Source of the DNA: Bdellovibrio sp. ZAP7
GTDB taxonomy: Bacteria > Bdellovibrionota > Bdellovibrionia > Bdellovibrionales > Bdellovibrionaceae
DNA length: 64,000 bases
Direction of reading: 5' to 3'
Assembly: GCF_006874645.1 (NCBI RefSeq)
Contig: NZ_CP030082.1
Span: forward strand, 2,046,001-2,110,000
In this document: positions 35,200-44,217 of the stretch, piece by piece
How positions within the stretch are numbered: position 1 is the first letter of the stretch
Layout: every line of letters begins with the position of its first letter
The notes under the pieces: generated by a model
Told to the model about the DNA's origin: nothing
The model's database searches: none
What the model saw: only the letters and a program-made list of their open reading frames with translations
Position numbers and translations under genes: made by a program

Positions 35200-35817
35200 A
35201 TGATCAAAGCCCTCTTTCCTACGTTTGTTTACTATTCCCCACTTCAAGAGAAAGCCAAAATGGCGGCTCTCAATAAGGACCTGAAACAAGAAGCCTATAA
35301 AATCGCGGAAATCGATGAAGAGGGTCAGGCTTGGTCGCAGAAAAACTATAAGGGTGGATACACATCCTATGGGTCAATGTCTCAGCTGCATCAATTTTCC
35401 AGCACCTTTGGCGATCTGGAAAAAGCCATCAATAAACACGTTTATAAATTCGTGAAGCATCTGGAGATGGATATTAATCCCAAAGAACTTAAAATGAGTT
35501 CGTGCTGGGTGAATATCATGCCGACCTCGGTGATTCACACCATGCACCTTCACCCGCTGTCTGTTATTAGCGGGACTTATTATTTGCAAACACCGAAAAA
35601 TTGCTCTGCGATTAAATTTGAAGATCCCCGTATGGATTCGTTCATGGCGTCTCCGCCACGCAAACACAATGCAAAGACTCATAACCAACGCTATCACTCG
35701 GTTGAACCTCAGGAAGGCAATCTGGTGTTGTTTGAAAGCTGGCTTCGCCATGAGGTGCCAGCAAATGATTCTGCCAAAGAACGCATCAGCATCAGTTTTA
35801 ATTACGACTGGGTTTAA
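35200..35817 (+). CDS. 2OG-Fe(II) oxygenase-superfamily protein (TIGR02466-like)
   Basis: This 205-residue protein begins MIKALFPTFVYYSPL. A double-stranded beta-helix oxygenase pattern is visible: HTMHLHPLSVISGTYYL supplies the first iron ligands, and SWLRHEVPANDSAKERISISFNYDW supplies the distal His and the 2-oxoglutarate-binding Arg. ATG at 35200 has AGGA seven bases upstream. The ABC importer genes follow at once (stop and next ATG one base apart), reminiscent of TauD with TauABC, though the oxygenase is from a different family. Substrate unknown. Confidence 0.75.
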   Translation: MIKALFPTFVYYSPLQEKAKMAALNKDLKQEAYKIAEIDEEGQAWSQKNYKGGYTSYGSMSQLHQFSSTFGDLEKAINKHVYKFVKHLEMDINPKELKMSSCWVNIMPTSVIHTMHLHPLSVISGTYYLQTPKNCSAIKFEDPRMDSFMASPPRKHNAKTHNQRYHSVEPQEGNLVLFESWLRHEVPANDSAKERISISFNYDWV

Positions 35818-35818
35818 A

Positions 35819-36562
35819 ATGTCAGCGTTTGCAGGGATTCAGCTTCAAAATCTAAAGAAAAGCTTCGGCCTGAAAGAGGTTCTGAAGAATTTCAATCTGC
35901 AGATTCCTGCGGGGTCTTTTATTTCTTTGGTCGGCCCCTCCGGCTGCGGAAAATCCACCGTCTTAAGATTGATTGCGGGTCTTGACTCTGCGACATCAGG
36001 AGATGTACAAAACACCCAGGCGAATCATTTCGGTTTTGTATTTCAAGACGCAAATCTGCTGCCTTGGAAAACCGTTTTTGAAAATGTCGCTCTTCCATTT
36101 GAGATCAGTCCAGAACTTAAAGCGATTTCAAAAAATGAAATCAAATCCCGCGCTTTGGAAGCTTTAAGCAAAGTGAATCTTCAAGACAGTGAAAATCTAT
36201 TTCCCCATCAGTTGTCTGGCGGTATGAAGATGAGAGTTTCAATAGCCCGCGCACTGGTCACCAAGCCTCAATTGCTTTTAATGGATGAGCCGTTCGCAGC
36301 GTTGGATGAATTCACCCGCTATCAAATGCAAATTCAATTAAGAAACCTATGGCAACAAGAAGGCATCACGGTTTTATTCGTGACACATTCCCTGTCTGAA
36401 GCCGTTTTTATGTCTGAACGAGTGGTTTTGATGAATGCAGTTGGTGGCGACATTGGTCTGGATCAGAAATTAGATCTGCCAAAAGAGCGCAATGACGAAT
36501 TACGGACTTCTCCAGAATTCAATCGCATCATCCGCACACTGTCTGAAGGATTGAAACGATGA
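35819..36562 (+). CDS. ABC transporter ATP-binding protein (NitT/TauT type)
   Basis: This 247-residue ATPase has Walker A GPSGCGKST, Q-loop FVFQDANLLPW, signature LSGGMKMRVSIARAL, Walker B LLLMDEPFAALDE and the switch His in VTHSLSEAV. Sequence style matches SsuB/TauB/ThiZ. ATG at 35819 follows the oxygenase stop by one base and probably relies on translational coupling. The end overlaps the permease as ATGA. Confidence 0.92.
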   Translation: MSAFAGIQLQNLKKSFGLKEVLKNFNLQIPAGSFISLVGPSGCGKSTVLRLIAGLDSATSGDVQNTQANHFGFVFQDANLLPWKTVFENVALPFEISPELKAISKNEIKSRALEALSKVNLQDSENLFPHQLSGGMKMRVSIARALVTKPQLLLMDEPFAALDEFTRYQMQIQLRNLWQQEGITVLFVTHSLSEAVFMSERVVLMNAVGGDIGLDQKLDLPKERNDELRTSPEFNRIIRTLSEGLKR

Positions 36563-37311
36563 AACGAATGCTGCCAGCCCTTGGATTTTTTCTTTTAGTG
36601 ACCTGCATTTTGCAAGTTTTAGTAAAGCAAAACATTATTGCCGAAAGTTTACTGCCTTCACCGGAAACTGTCGTAAAAACTTTGATTGAGATGAATCTTG
36701 ATTATGTTACATCGTTTTTGCAGACTTTAAAAAACACCCTGACAGGTTGGATCTTAAGTATTTTCTTTGGAACTGCACTGGCTGTGATGTTTTCTCTATC
36801 TCACTTACTGAAACGCGCTATTTTGCCATTTGCGGTGTTTTTTCAGACCGTACCGATCATTGCGGTGGCTCCGCTTTTAGTGATCTATTTCGGCTTTGGC
36901 GCGCCCACAGTGATCGCCTCAAGTTTTATCGTTTCGATCTTTCCAATCATCGCAAATACTTTAATGGGACTTGAAAGCGTTCAACCGGCGCAACTGGACC
37001 TGTTTAAGATCTATCATGCGAATGCTTGGCAGGTTTTATGGAAACTGAAACTCCCCGCGGCTTATTCCTATATCTATTCAGGCTTAAAAATTTCCGCCGG
37101 TCTTTCCATTATCGGGGCGATCGCCGGAGAATTTGTGGCTGGTGGAGGTTTGGGAGCGATGATTGATGCTGCCAGAACTCAACAAAGGGTTGATATCGTC
37201 TTTGGCGCTTTGATTTTACTATCTTTGATGGGCTTATTAATGATCGGTGCTTTGACTTTAACTCATCGTTTGCTGCAAAAATACCGTCCGTATTCCACAG
37301 GAGATTTATGA
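36559..37311 (+). CDS. ABC transporter permease (NitT/TauT type)
   Basis: This 250-residue inner-membrane protein has six predicted helices and the EAA-type cytoplasmic loop (NAWQVLWKLKLPAAYSYIYSGLKISAGLSIIGAIAGEF, in the usual position before the last helices). It is the partner of the preceding ATPase and the following binding protein, overlapping both by ATGA. Confidence 0.92.
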   Translation: MKRMLPALGFFLLVTCILQVLVKQNIIAESLLPSPETVVKTLIEMNLDYVTSFLQTLKNTLTGWILSIFFGTALAVMFSLSHLLKRAILPFAVFFQTVPIIAVAPLLVIYFGFGAPTVIASSFIVSIFPIIANTLMGLESVQPAQLDLFKIYHANAWQVLWKLKLPAAYSYIYSGLKISAGLSIIGAIAGEFVAGGGLGAMIDAARTQQRVDIVFGALILLSLMGLLMIGALTLTHRLLQKYRPYSTGDL

Positions 37312-38255
37312 AAACACTTCTTTTGACCTCGCTTTTTTTCTGGGGAGCTATATCGTTTGCCGCTGAAAAAAAGGAAACAGCCGCGGCGGAGGTGACACTC
37401 GCTTTAAACTGGAAACCAGAACCTGAATTCGGTGGCTTTTATGAAGCGGCCACGCAGCGAATTTACATGAAGCATGGAATCAGTATTTCCATCCAGGAAG
37501 GTGGTTCCGGAACACCGACAGTGCAAATGCTGGCAAATGGTAAAGTTGATTTCGCGATCGTGAGCGCAGATGAAATCGTGATCTCGCAGGATCGCAATCC
37601 AAAAAACAAAGTCGTGGGATTATTCGCGGTTTATCAAACGGCTCCATATATAATCATGACTCATGCTGAGAATGATTTTAAATCTTTGAAAGACGTCTAC
37701 GGCAGCGAAGGCACGTTAGCGGTTCAGGCGGGCCTCCCCTATCATCAATATCTGGTCCAGAAGTTTGGTAAACCCAAAGCGACAGTTGTTCCGTATCTTG
37801 GGGGAGTTTCTAATTTCTTGAGCGACAAGAAGTTTTCACAGCAAGGCTTCATCACGACGGAACCTTTGGCAGCAGAAAAAGGCGGCGCAAAAGTAAAAAG
37901 TTTCCTGGTTTCTGATGAAGGATTTAATCCTTACGTCGTAGTTCTTGCCGCTCGCGAAGAGACTATTAAGAAAAACCCGGAATTGGTGAAAAAGATGGTT
38001 GAAGCCACTCGCGAAGGTTGGGTCGGCTATCTGAAGGATCCCGCTAAAACCAATCAGGTCATGGCTAAGATGAATAAAGCTTTGGATTTAGAGACTTTCA
38101 ATAAGGCAGCTCAGATTCAGCAGCCTTTAATTGAGGTCAAAGGACAAGTTCTGGGGGCGATGACCACGGAACGCTGGGAAACTCTGGTAAAACAGATGAA
38201 GGAACTAAAGCAGATTAAGTCCACTCCTGCAGCAAAAGACCTGTTTAGACCGTAA
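37308..38255 (+). CDS. ABC transporter substrate-binding protein (NMT1/THI5-like)
   Basis: This 315-residue periplasmic protein has signal peptide MKTLLLTSLFFWGAISFAA. The mature part opens with VTLALNWKPEPEFGGFYEA, the NMT1/ThiY pattern, followed by GSGTPTVQMLANGKVDFAIVSADEI and a TTEPLAAEKGGAKVKSFLV region. ThiY binds formylaminopyrimidine, a thiamine precursor; other family members bind taurine, sulfonates or nitrate. A pyrimidine ligand is my first guess, but no thiamine gene or TPP riboswitch is nearby. Confidence 0.85.
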   Translation: MKTLLLTSLFFWGAISFAAEKKETAAAEVTLALNWKPEPEFGGFYEAATQRIYMKHGISISIQEGGSGTPTVQMLANGKVDFAIVSADEIVISQDRNPKNKVVGLFAVYQTAPYIIMTHAENDFKSLKDVYGSEGTLAVQAGLPYHQYLVQKFGKPKATVVPYLGGVSNFLSDKKFSQQGFITTEPLAAEKGGAKVKSFLVSDEGFNPYVVVLAAREETIKKNPELVKKMVEATREGWVGYLKDPAKTNQVMAKMNKALDLETFNKAAQIQQPLIEVKGQVLGAMTTERWETLVKQMKELKQIKSTPAAKDLFRP

Positions 38256-38282
38256 AAGGACTCCACTCTGCTCATTCTATTC

Positions 38283-38311
38283 TTGACCAAGCGTTCCATC
38301 TAAATTAGAAA
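38283..38311 (+). promoter_or_regulatory. Candidate promoter of the yceD-rpmF-fab cluster
   Basis: TTGACC (38283-38288), 17 bases, TAGAAA (38306-38311), 24 bp before the yceD-like ATG. It lies just after the importer operon. Confidence 0.45.
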
Positions 38312-38335
38312 GGAGCGCTTGCCGGAGTACTTATT

Positions 38336-38890
38336 ATGAAAATCAATCTTGCTGAAATTCCTGAAGATGGCCGCACCTATGTTTGGACGAACCAAACCGG
38401 TGAAATTAACGCCGTTTTGGCCGATTTAATCGCTAAAGAAGCCTATAAAGCGGAATTCACGATCCGTCCCTTGAACTCCAAAGACTTTGATATGACTGGC
38501 AAAATCGTCACGGACCAGCCTTGCCAGTGCTCTCGCTGCGGCAATGACATGAAATTACACATGACAGAGAAATTCCACGAAATCCTGATCCCTAAACAAG
38601 ATCAGCCCCGTGGTGGCAAATACGCGAAAGTTAACCATGTTAGCGATATTCCAGAAGGTGAAACAGATTTCTGCGAATACGAAGGCCAACATTTCGATAT
38701 GGGTGAATACCTGCATGAAGTGATTGCCCTAGGGACGCCATTTAATCCGGTATGCCCTAAAGAAGATAATCCTGAGTGCTCAATTTACACAAATCCTGAG
38801 CCAGAACACGGTTTTATCTATAATGAGGAAATGCCCGTAGAAAAGCCGGAAAGCCCGTTTGCCGCTTTAAAGAATTTAAAGCTTAATTAA
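38336..38890 (+). CDS. YceD family protein (DUF177)
   Basis: This 184-residue cytoplasmic protein carries the DUF177 pattern: a CQCSRCG zinc-like knuckle in the middle, a GEYLHEVIALGTPFNPVCP stretch and a C-terminal Cys pair. YceD is encoded next to rpmF in most bacteria and affects 23S rRNA maturation in plants and E. coli. It is longer than average owing to an acidic C-terminus (EPEHGFIYNEEMPVEKPE). rpmF is next, supporting the call. Confidence 0.88.
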   Translation: MKINLAEIPEDGRTYVWTNQTGEINAVLADLIAKEAYKAEFTIRPLNSKDFDMTGKIVTDQPCQCSRCGNDMKLHMTEKFHEILIPKQDQPRGGKYAKVNHVSDIPEGETDFCEYEGQHFDMGEYLHEVIALGTPFNPVCPKEDNPECSIYTNPEPEHGFIYNEEMPVEKPESPFAALKNLKLN

Positions 38891-38967
38891 AGACTTGATT
38901 TTTATTGTAGTTTATATAAATTACCGTACTTCTGATTCCATATTGTTAGATTTAAAAGAGGTTTGAA

Positions 38968-39153
38968 ATGCCAACTCCTAAGAAAAAAACATCCCGTTCT
39001 AAACGCGATATGCGCCGCTCTCATGACGGTTTGTCTGCTCCAGCAGTAGCTGTTAACAAAAAAACTGGTGAACTTGTTCGTCCACACCGTGCAACTAAAG
39101 GTGCTGACGGCGCTTTGTACTACAAAGGCAAACAAATCAGCGCAGCTAAGTAA
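38968..39153 (+). CDS. rpmF: 50S ribosomal protein L32
   Basis: This 61-residue basic protein begins [22 protein letters not shown], the L32 signature. It contains no cysteines, so it is the zinc-independent form. AGAGG lies six bases before the ATG. It is followed directly by fabH; plsX, usually between them, is missing. Confidence 0.95.
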   Translation: MPTPKKKTSRSKRDMRRSHDGLSAPAVAVNKKTGELVRPHRATKGADGALYYKGKQISAAK

Positions 39154-39177
39154 TAACTTAGAGTTAGGTTGATATCC

Positions 39178-40173
39178 ATGGCAGGAATTTATCGATCTCG
39201 TGTAGCAGGGATTGGGTCTTATCTACCGGAAAAAATTCTTTCAAATTTCGATTTGGAGAAGATGGTGGAAACGTCCAATCAATGGATCGTTGAACGCACC
39301 GGGATCGAACGCCGCCATATCGCAGCCGAGGGTGAAGGCACATCTGACCTTTGCCTTCGTGCCGCACAAAGAGCTCTTGCAGACGCAAATCTTACCGCAC
39401 AAGACATTGATATGATCATCGTCGGCACCGTTACCGGTGACCGTCAGATGCCTTCCACAGCTTGTTACGTACAAAGTAAACTAGGCTGTCGCAATATCGT
39501 GGCCTTCGATTTGAATGCCGCTTGCTCGGGTTTCCTTTATTCAATTTCTATCGCTGACCAATTCATTCGCACAGGTATGTACAAAAACGTTCTGGTTCTT
39601 GGAGCAGAAGTTCTTTCTCGCTTTGTGAACTTTAAAGACCGTGAAACTTGCATCCTTTTCGGTGACGGTGCTGGTGCTTGGGTTCTTTCCCGTGCAGCTG
39701 AGGGTGATAAAAATGTGATCGCATCTACGCACTTGCATGCGGATGGCGATCTGGCAGAACTTCTGACACTTCCAGGTGGCGGAAGCTTGATGCCGCAATC
39801 TCAATATGTTCTAGACAACAATCTGAACTACGTTTCTATGAAAGGTCGCGAGATCTTTAAGAACGCAGTTCGTACAATGGCTCTTTGCTGTAAAGAGGCT
39901 TTGGAAGCGAATGAAATGTCTGCTGATCAAGTGGACTGGATCGTTCCGCATCAAGCGAACAAACGCATTGTTGAGGCAGTTGCAGATCAATTTAAATTCC
40001 CAATGGAGCGCGTGATCCTTTATCTGCACGAAACAGGTAATACTTCTTCCGCTTCTATCCCGTTGGCCTTTGACTGGGCCGTTCAAAATGGAAAAATCAA
40101 ACGTGGTCAAACGATCTTGCTTACTGCATTCGGTGCAGGCTTGACGTCTGGTTCCGTTCTCTTGAGGTACTAA
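39178..40173 (+). CDS. fabH: 3-oxoacyl-ACP synthase III
   Basis: FabH condenses acetyl-CoA (or branched primers) with malonyl-ACP to start fatty acid synthesis. The catalytic triad is visible: Cys in DLNAACSGFLYS, His in VPHQANKRI and Asn in HETGNTSSAS. It is 331 residues, beginning MAGIYRSRVAGIGSYLPEK. ATG at 39178 is preferred over TTG at 39169. Use of branched primers, supplied by the leucine-dehydrogenase pathway, is possible but cannot be read from sequence. Confidence 0.95.
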   Translation: MAGIYRSRVAGIGSYLPEKILSNFDLEKMVETSNQWIVERTGIERRHIAAEGEGTSDLCLRAAQRALADANLTAQDIDMIIVGTVTGDRQMPSTACYVQSKLGCRNIVAFDLNAACSGFLYSISIADQFIRTGMYKNVLVLGAEVLSRFVNFKDRETCILFGDGAGAWVLSRAAEGDKNVIASTHLHADGDLAELLTLPGGGSLMPQSQYVLDNNLNYVSMKGREIFKNAVRTMALCCKEALEANEMSADQVDWIVPHQANKRIVEAVADQFKFPMERVILYLHETGNTSSASIPLAFDWAVQNGKIKRGQTILLTAFGAGLTSGSVLLRY

Positions 40174-40177
40174 AATT

Positions 40178-41152
40178 ATGTTCACTCTGGTATTTCCCGG
40201 ACAAGGCAGCCAACAACCTGGCATGGGCCGTTTTTTATTCGATAACTTCAAAATTGCTCAAGAAACTTTCGAAGAAGGTTCTGAAGCTTTAAAACAAGAC
40301 ATGAAAAAACTGTGCTTCGAAGGCACAGAAGCTGATCTTGCTTTGACTGAAAACACTCAGCCGGCATTGCTGTTGGTTTCAACGGCGACTCAAAAAGTTT
40401 TACGTTCTGAGTTCGGATTGAAAGTTCAATCTGCTGCTGGTCACTCCATTGGTGAGTATGCGGCACTGGTGGCAGCTGACGTGATGCGCTTTGAACAAGG
40501 CATGCAAGCCGTTCGCACTCGTGGACAAGCAATGCAATCTGCAGTTCCCGTGGGTCAAGGTGGCATGGTCGCAGTTCTTGGTCTTGAACCCGAACAAGTT
40601 GAAACCCTTTGCCAATGGACAGTTAAAAATTCTGGGTTTGGTCCCTTGTCTCCAGCGAACTTCAACTCCCCTGGCCAGATCGTTATTTCTGGTTCCATGA
40701 AAGCAATCAACTGGTTGAAAGATAATTTTAAACCGGAAGCTATCTGGGCTGAAGCACCGAAACGCGCGAAACTGATTCCTTTGGTTGTGTCCGCACCATT
40801 CCACTGCGAAATGATGAAACCTGCCGAAGACACTATGCGTTTAGTTTTGACCGCGATGGAGTTTAAAACCGCAGCATTCCCGATCGTTCAAAACTTCCAT
40901 GCGAAGTTTGAAACTGACGGCGCTATTCTTCGTGAAAATCTGATCCGCCAAGTTTCAGCTCCTGTGCGCTGGATGCAAAGCATGGACACTTTAAAGGCCT
41001 CTGGTCACTCTCAAGTGATTGAATGTGGTGCTGGAAAAGTTATCCAAGGGTTGCTAAAGAAAATTGATGGCGAATTCTTTAAAGTAATGACCACAACAAG
41101 CATGGAAGATCTCAAAACTATTGAGGATTTTTTGAAAGCTACGAGTCATTGA
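40178..41152 (+). CDS. fabD: Malonyl-CoA:ACP transacylase
   Basis: This 324-residue enzyme loads malonate onto ACP. FPGQGSQ starts the protein, the nucleophile is in AGHSIGEYAAL, the Arg that binds the malonyl carboxylate lies in VRTRGQAMQ, and the catalytic His is in VSAPFHCEMM. It lies four bases after fabH. A 132-bp gap then separates it from fabG. Confidence 0.95.
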   Translation: MFTLVFPGQGSQQPGMGRFLFDNFKIAQETFEEGSEALKQDMKKLCFEGTEADLALTENTQPALLLVSTATQKVLRSEFGLKVQSAAGHSIGEYAALVAADVMRFEQGMQAVRTRGQAMQSAVPVGQGGMVAVLGLEPEQVETLCQWTVKNSGFGPLSPANFNSPGQIVISGSMKAINWLKDNFKPEAIWAEAPKRAKLIPLVVSAPFHCEMMKPAEDTMRLVLTAMEFKTAAFPIVQNFHAKFETDGAILRENLIRQVSAPVRWMQSMDTLKASGHSQVIECGAGKVIQGLLKKIDGEFFKVMTTTSMEDLKTIEDFLKATSH

Positions 41153-41245
41153 AATTTCTTGAGCTTTATTTCGAGTTCAGACACAGTGGACTCGCATAAA
41201 AATCGATGAGCTTTTACCCTAGTTTTTCAAGCGGCATCGAGGGCA

Positions 41246-41263
41246 CTTCGACACTTGTCGAAG
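41246..41263. promoter_or_regulatory. Palindrome upstream of fabG
   Basis: CTTCGACA-CT-TGTCGAAG is a perfect 8-bp inverted repeat, 21 bp before the fabG ATG. It is a candidate operator for fatty-acid control. It differs from the FapR and FadR consensus as I know them. Confidence 0.35.
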
Positions 41264-41284
41264 CTGGAACTTAAGGAAATATTC

Positions 41285-42034
41285 ATGAGCGGAAATTCAC
41301 TTCAAGGTAAGAAAATTGTCGTCACTGGTGGCAGCCGTGGTATCGGTGCTGCTATTGTTAAACTTCTTGCTGATGAAGGCGCTCAAATTGCTTTCACTTA
41401 CTCTTCTCGCGAAGAATCCGCACAACAAGTTGCTCACACTCTTAAAGGTGAAGGTCACTTCTATATCAAGATGGACGTGGCTAACGAACAATCTGTGAAT
41501 GAAGCGGTCGAGCACATTCTTGAAAAATGGTCAGATGTTGATGGTGTTGTTAACAATGCTGGTATCACCAAAGATCAATTGTTGTTGCGTATGAAAGCAG
41601 AAGATTTTGATTCTGTTGTTTCCACAAATCTGCGCGGTACTTTCTTGGTTACAAAGGCTTTCACTAAATCGATGATGAAAGCTCGCAAAGGTTCTATCGT
41701 TAATATCACTTCAGTTATTGGCCAAACAGGTAATGCAGGACAAGCGAACTACGCAGCTTCTAAAGCTGGTACAGTTGCATTCGCAAAATCTGTGGCGTTA
41801 GAACTTGCTTCAAGAAATGTGCGCGTGAACAACGTGGCACCTGGTTATATCGCTACTGAAATGACAGACGTGTTGCCTGAAGAAGTAAAAGCGAAGATTT
41901 TAGAAAAAGTACCTTTGAATAAAATTGGCGAAGGCACTGACGTTGCTCAGGCTGTGAGATTCTTGTTAAGTGATGAATCTAAATACATCACGGGACAAAC
42001 TCTGAGCGTGAACGGCGGAATGTATATGGAATAA
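41285..42034 (+). CDS. fabG: 3-oxoacyl-ACP reductase
   Basis: This 249-residue short-chain dehydrogenase reduces 3-oxoacyl-ACP with NADPH. GGSRGIGAA cofactor loop, NNAG motif (VVNNAGITKDQLLLRM), catalytic Ser in VNITSVIGQ and YAASKAG active-site Tyr/Lys are all present. ATG at 41285 has AAGGA seven bases upstream; an in-frame TTG at 41255 is weaker and sits inside the palindrome. acpP follows. Confidence 0.95.
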   Translation: MSGNSLQGKKIVVTGGSRGIGAAIVKLLADEGAQIAFTYSSREESAQQVAHTLKGEGHFYIKMDVANEQSVNEAVEHILEKWSDVDGVVNNAGITKDQLLLRMKAEDFDSVVSTNLRGTFLVTKAFTKSMMKARKGSIVNITSVIGQTGNAGQANYAASKAGTVAFAKSVALELASRNVRVNNVAPGYIATEMTDVLPEEVKAKILEKVPLNKIGEGTDVAQAVRFLLSDESKYITGQTLSVNGGMYME

Positions 42035-42126
42035 ACCCACTTTCAGCTCGACTGAAGTGAGGTTATGAAATTGTTTTTGATAAATTTGATTAATACTTAA
42101 TGGGATTAATGTACTAGGAGGATTAA

Positions 42127-42363
42127 ATGGCATTGCATCCAAAAGTTAAAGACATCATCGTAGAACAACTTGGCGTAGATCCAGATAAAGTTAAGCCTGA
42201 GGCTTCTTTCATCGACGATCTTGGTGCAGACAGCTTGGACATCGTTGAGCTAGTAATGGCTATGGAAGAAGAATTCGATCTTGAAATTCCAGACGAAGAT
42301 GCTGAAAAGCTTAAAACTGTTCAAGACGTTGCTTCTTACCTAGAAAAAAAAGGTAAAGCGTAG
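42127..42363 (+). CDS. acpP: Acyl carrier protein
   Basis: This 78-residue acidic protein has the phosphopantetheine attachment Ser in [19 protein letters not shown]. It carries growing fatty acyl chains. Strong AGGAGG six bases before the ATG. Six bases separate it from fabF. The 92-bp leader is AT-rich and may hold its own promoter. Confidence 0.97.
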   Translation: MALHPKVKDIIVEQLGVDPDKVKPEASFIDDLGADSLDIVELVMAMEEEFDLEIPDEDAEKLKTVQDVASYLEKKGKA

Positions 42364-42369
42364 GTCTTT

Positions 42370-43641
42370 ATGACATCCCGATTTGAACGCCCATCTATTT
42401 CACAAAGAAGAGTCGTTGTAACAGGCGTTGGTGCTGTTACTCCCCTTGGTAATACCATTGAGGAGAGCTGGTCTAATGCTAAAAAAGGTGTATCTGGCAT
42501 AGCTCCGATCACTAAATTTGATACAACAGGCTTCGATGTGACTTTTGCCGGTGAAGTGAAAGGCTTTAATGCTGATCAATACATCGAGAAAAAAGAACAG
42601 AAAAAGATGGATGAGTTCATTCACTATTCAATCGCCGCTTCAAAAATGGCGATTGAAATGGCGAAATTGGAGCTTTCTGAAAAAGAGAAAGCGACAACGG
42701 GAGTGATCATTGGTGTGGGTATCGGCGGGCTTCAAAACCTGGAAGAGACTTCCATCAAAATGAAAGAGAAAGGACCAGGACGTGTGAGTCCTTTCTTTAT
42801 CCCAAGCGTAATCACGAACTTGGCTGCAGGTCAGGTTTCGATCGCCCTGGGTCTTAAAGGTCCAAATTATTCTGTTACATCGGCTTGTGCATCAGGTGTT
42901 CACTCTATCGGAGATGCCGTTCGCTATATCCGTGATGGAGTTGCTGACGTGATGCTTGCTGGTGGCGCAGAAGCGACTATCTGCCGTTTGGCGGTGGGTG
43001 GGTTCGCTGCGATGAGAGCTCTTTCTACTCGCAACGAGGCTCCTGAAAAAGCCAGCCGTCCTTGGGATAAAGACCGTGATGGTTTTGTTCTGGGTGAAGG
43101 TTCTGCGATGTTAGTTATTGAATCTTTGGAACACGCTGAAAAACGCGGCGCTAAGATTCTTTGCGAGATCACAGGTTATGGCGTTTCATCTGATGCCTAC
43201 CATATGACTTCTCCAGCTCCTGAAGGTGCTGGTGGTTATGCGGCAATGGCGATGGCTTTAAAAGACTCCGGTCTTAAAGCGACAGACATTCAATACATCA
43301 ATGCACACGGAACTTCGACTCCGGTGGGTGATGGTTTGGAAACAGCTGCGATCAAACACCTTTTGGGTGATCATGCGAAAAACGTGATGGTATCCAGCAC
43401 GAAATCTATGACAGGTCATGCGTTGGGTGCGGCTGGTGCGATTGAATCTGCTTTCTGTGTGATGGCGATTCGCGATCAGATTGCTCCACCAACTTTGAAC
43501 TTGGATAACCCAAGTGAAGATTGTGATCTAGACTATGTACCTCACAAAGCACGTGAGGCGAAGATCGACAATGTTCTGAACAACAGCTTCGGCTTTGGTG
43601 GAACAAATGCTTGTATGATCTTCTCTAAATTTAAAAACTAA
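42370..43641 (+). CDS. fabF: 3-oxoacyl-ACP synthase II
   Basis: This elongating condensing enzyme has 423 residues. The Cys-His-His triad is seen in TSACASGVHSIG, NAHGTSTPVGD and TGHALGAAGAIE. N-terminal VVVTGVGAVTPLGN is typical. Ten extra residues precede the usual start (MTSRFERPSISQRR). AGG overlapping the acpP stop serves as ribosome binding site. A terminator ends the cluster here. Confidence 0.95.
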   Translation: MTSRFERPSISQRRVVVTGVGAVTPLGNTIEESWSNAKKGVSGIAPITKFDTTGFDVTFAGEVKGFNADQYIEKKEQKKMDEFIHYSIAASKMAIEMAKLELSEKEKATTGVIIGVGIGGLQNLEETSIKMKEKGPGRVSPFFIPSVITNLAAGQVSIALGLKGPNYSVTSACASGVHSIGDAVRYIRDGVADVMLAGGAEATICRLAVGGFAAMRALSTRNEAPEKASRPWDKDRDGFVLGEGSAMLVIESLEHAEKRGAKILCEITGYGVSSDAYHMTSPAPEGAGGYAAMAMALKDSGLKATDIQYINAHGTSTPVGDGLETAAIKHLLGDHAKNVMVSSTKSMTGHALGAAGAIESAFCVMAIRDQIAPPTLNLDNPSEDCDLDYVPHKAREAKIDNVLNNSFGFGGTNACMIFSKFKN

Positions 43642-43643
43642 TT

Positions 43644-43670
43644 AAAAGCCCTGGGAAATCAGGGCTTTTT
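43644..43670 (+). terminator. Rho-independent terminator after fabF
   Basis: AAAAGCCCTG pairs with CAGGGCTTTT around GGAAAT, followed by a T run. It closes the fatty-acid cluster; some readthrough into rpiB is likely as that gene starts 28 bp on. Confidence 0.9.
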
Positions 43671-43697
43671 ACTTTGTACGACTTCAAGGAATTTATC

Positions 43698-44174
43698 ATG
43701 ATTGTTTATATCGGCTGCGACCATGCTGGGTTGGATTTGAAACTTAAAGTGATGTCGGCATTTCCAGAAATTGAATGGAAAGATCAAGGCACATTCAATG
43801 GCGACTCTGTCGATTATCCTGATTATGCGGATAAGGTTTGCAAAGAACTGACGAAGATCGAAATCCTAAATCAAAAATCGGGAATCACGGATCCCGCGTT
43901 TGGACCGGCCATGGGAGTTTTGGTTTGTGGCTCCGGTCAGGGTATGGCGATTCGTGCGAATCGTTATCCACACATTCGCGCAGCCCTGTGCTGGAACGAA
44001 GATATCGCTCGCCTCTCGCGTGAACATAATAATGCCAACGTAATTACTCTGAGCGCTCGATTTACAGCACCCGACCTTGCAATCAAAATGGTTAAGGCAT
44101 TCTTAAGCACCAAGTTTGAAGGTGGACGCCATCAAAAACGCGTCGACAAATTGGCTGCCGACACTGGTTGTTGA
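43698..44174 (+). CDS. rpiB: Ribose-5-phosphate isomerase B
   Basis: This 158-residue sugar isomerase of the LacAB/RpiB family interconverts ribose 5-phosphate and ribulose 5-phosphate. GCDHAGLDLKLK at the start, VLVCGSGQGMAIRANRYPHIRAALC (in pieces) with the active-site Cys, and LSREHNNANVITLSARF are diagnostic. ATG at 43698 has AAGGA upstream. The rpiB-glyA order is common in proteobacteria. Confidence 0.93.
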   Translation: MIVYIGCDHAGLDLKLKVMSAFPEIEWKDQGTFNGDSVDYPDYADKVCKELTKIEILNQKSGITDPAFGPAMGVLVCGSGQGMAIRANRYPHIRAALCWNEDIARLSREHNNANVITLSARFTAPDLAIKMVKAFLSTKFEGGRHQKRVDKLAADTGC

Positions 44175-44217
44175 GACTTTTAAATTAAATCTGTTCAAGT
44201 GATACTTACGCATAACA

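Noticed and set aside
37308-38255. Thiamine (TPP) riboswitch ahead of the NMT1-type importer
   Set aside because: The upstream gap is too short and shows no thi-box elements.
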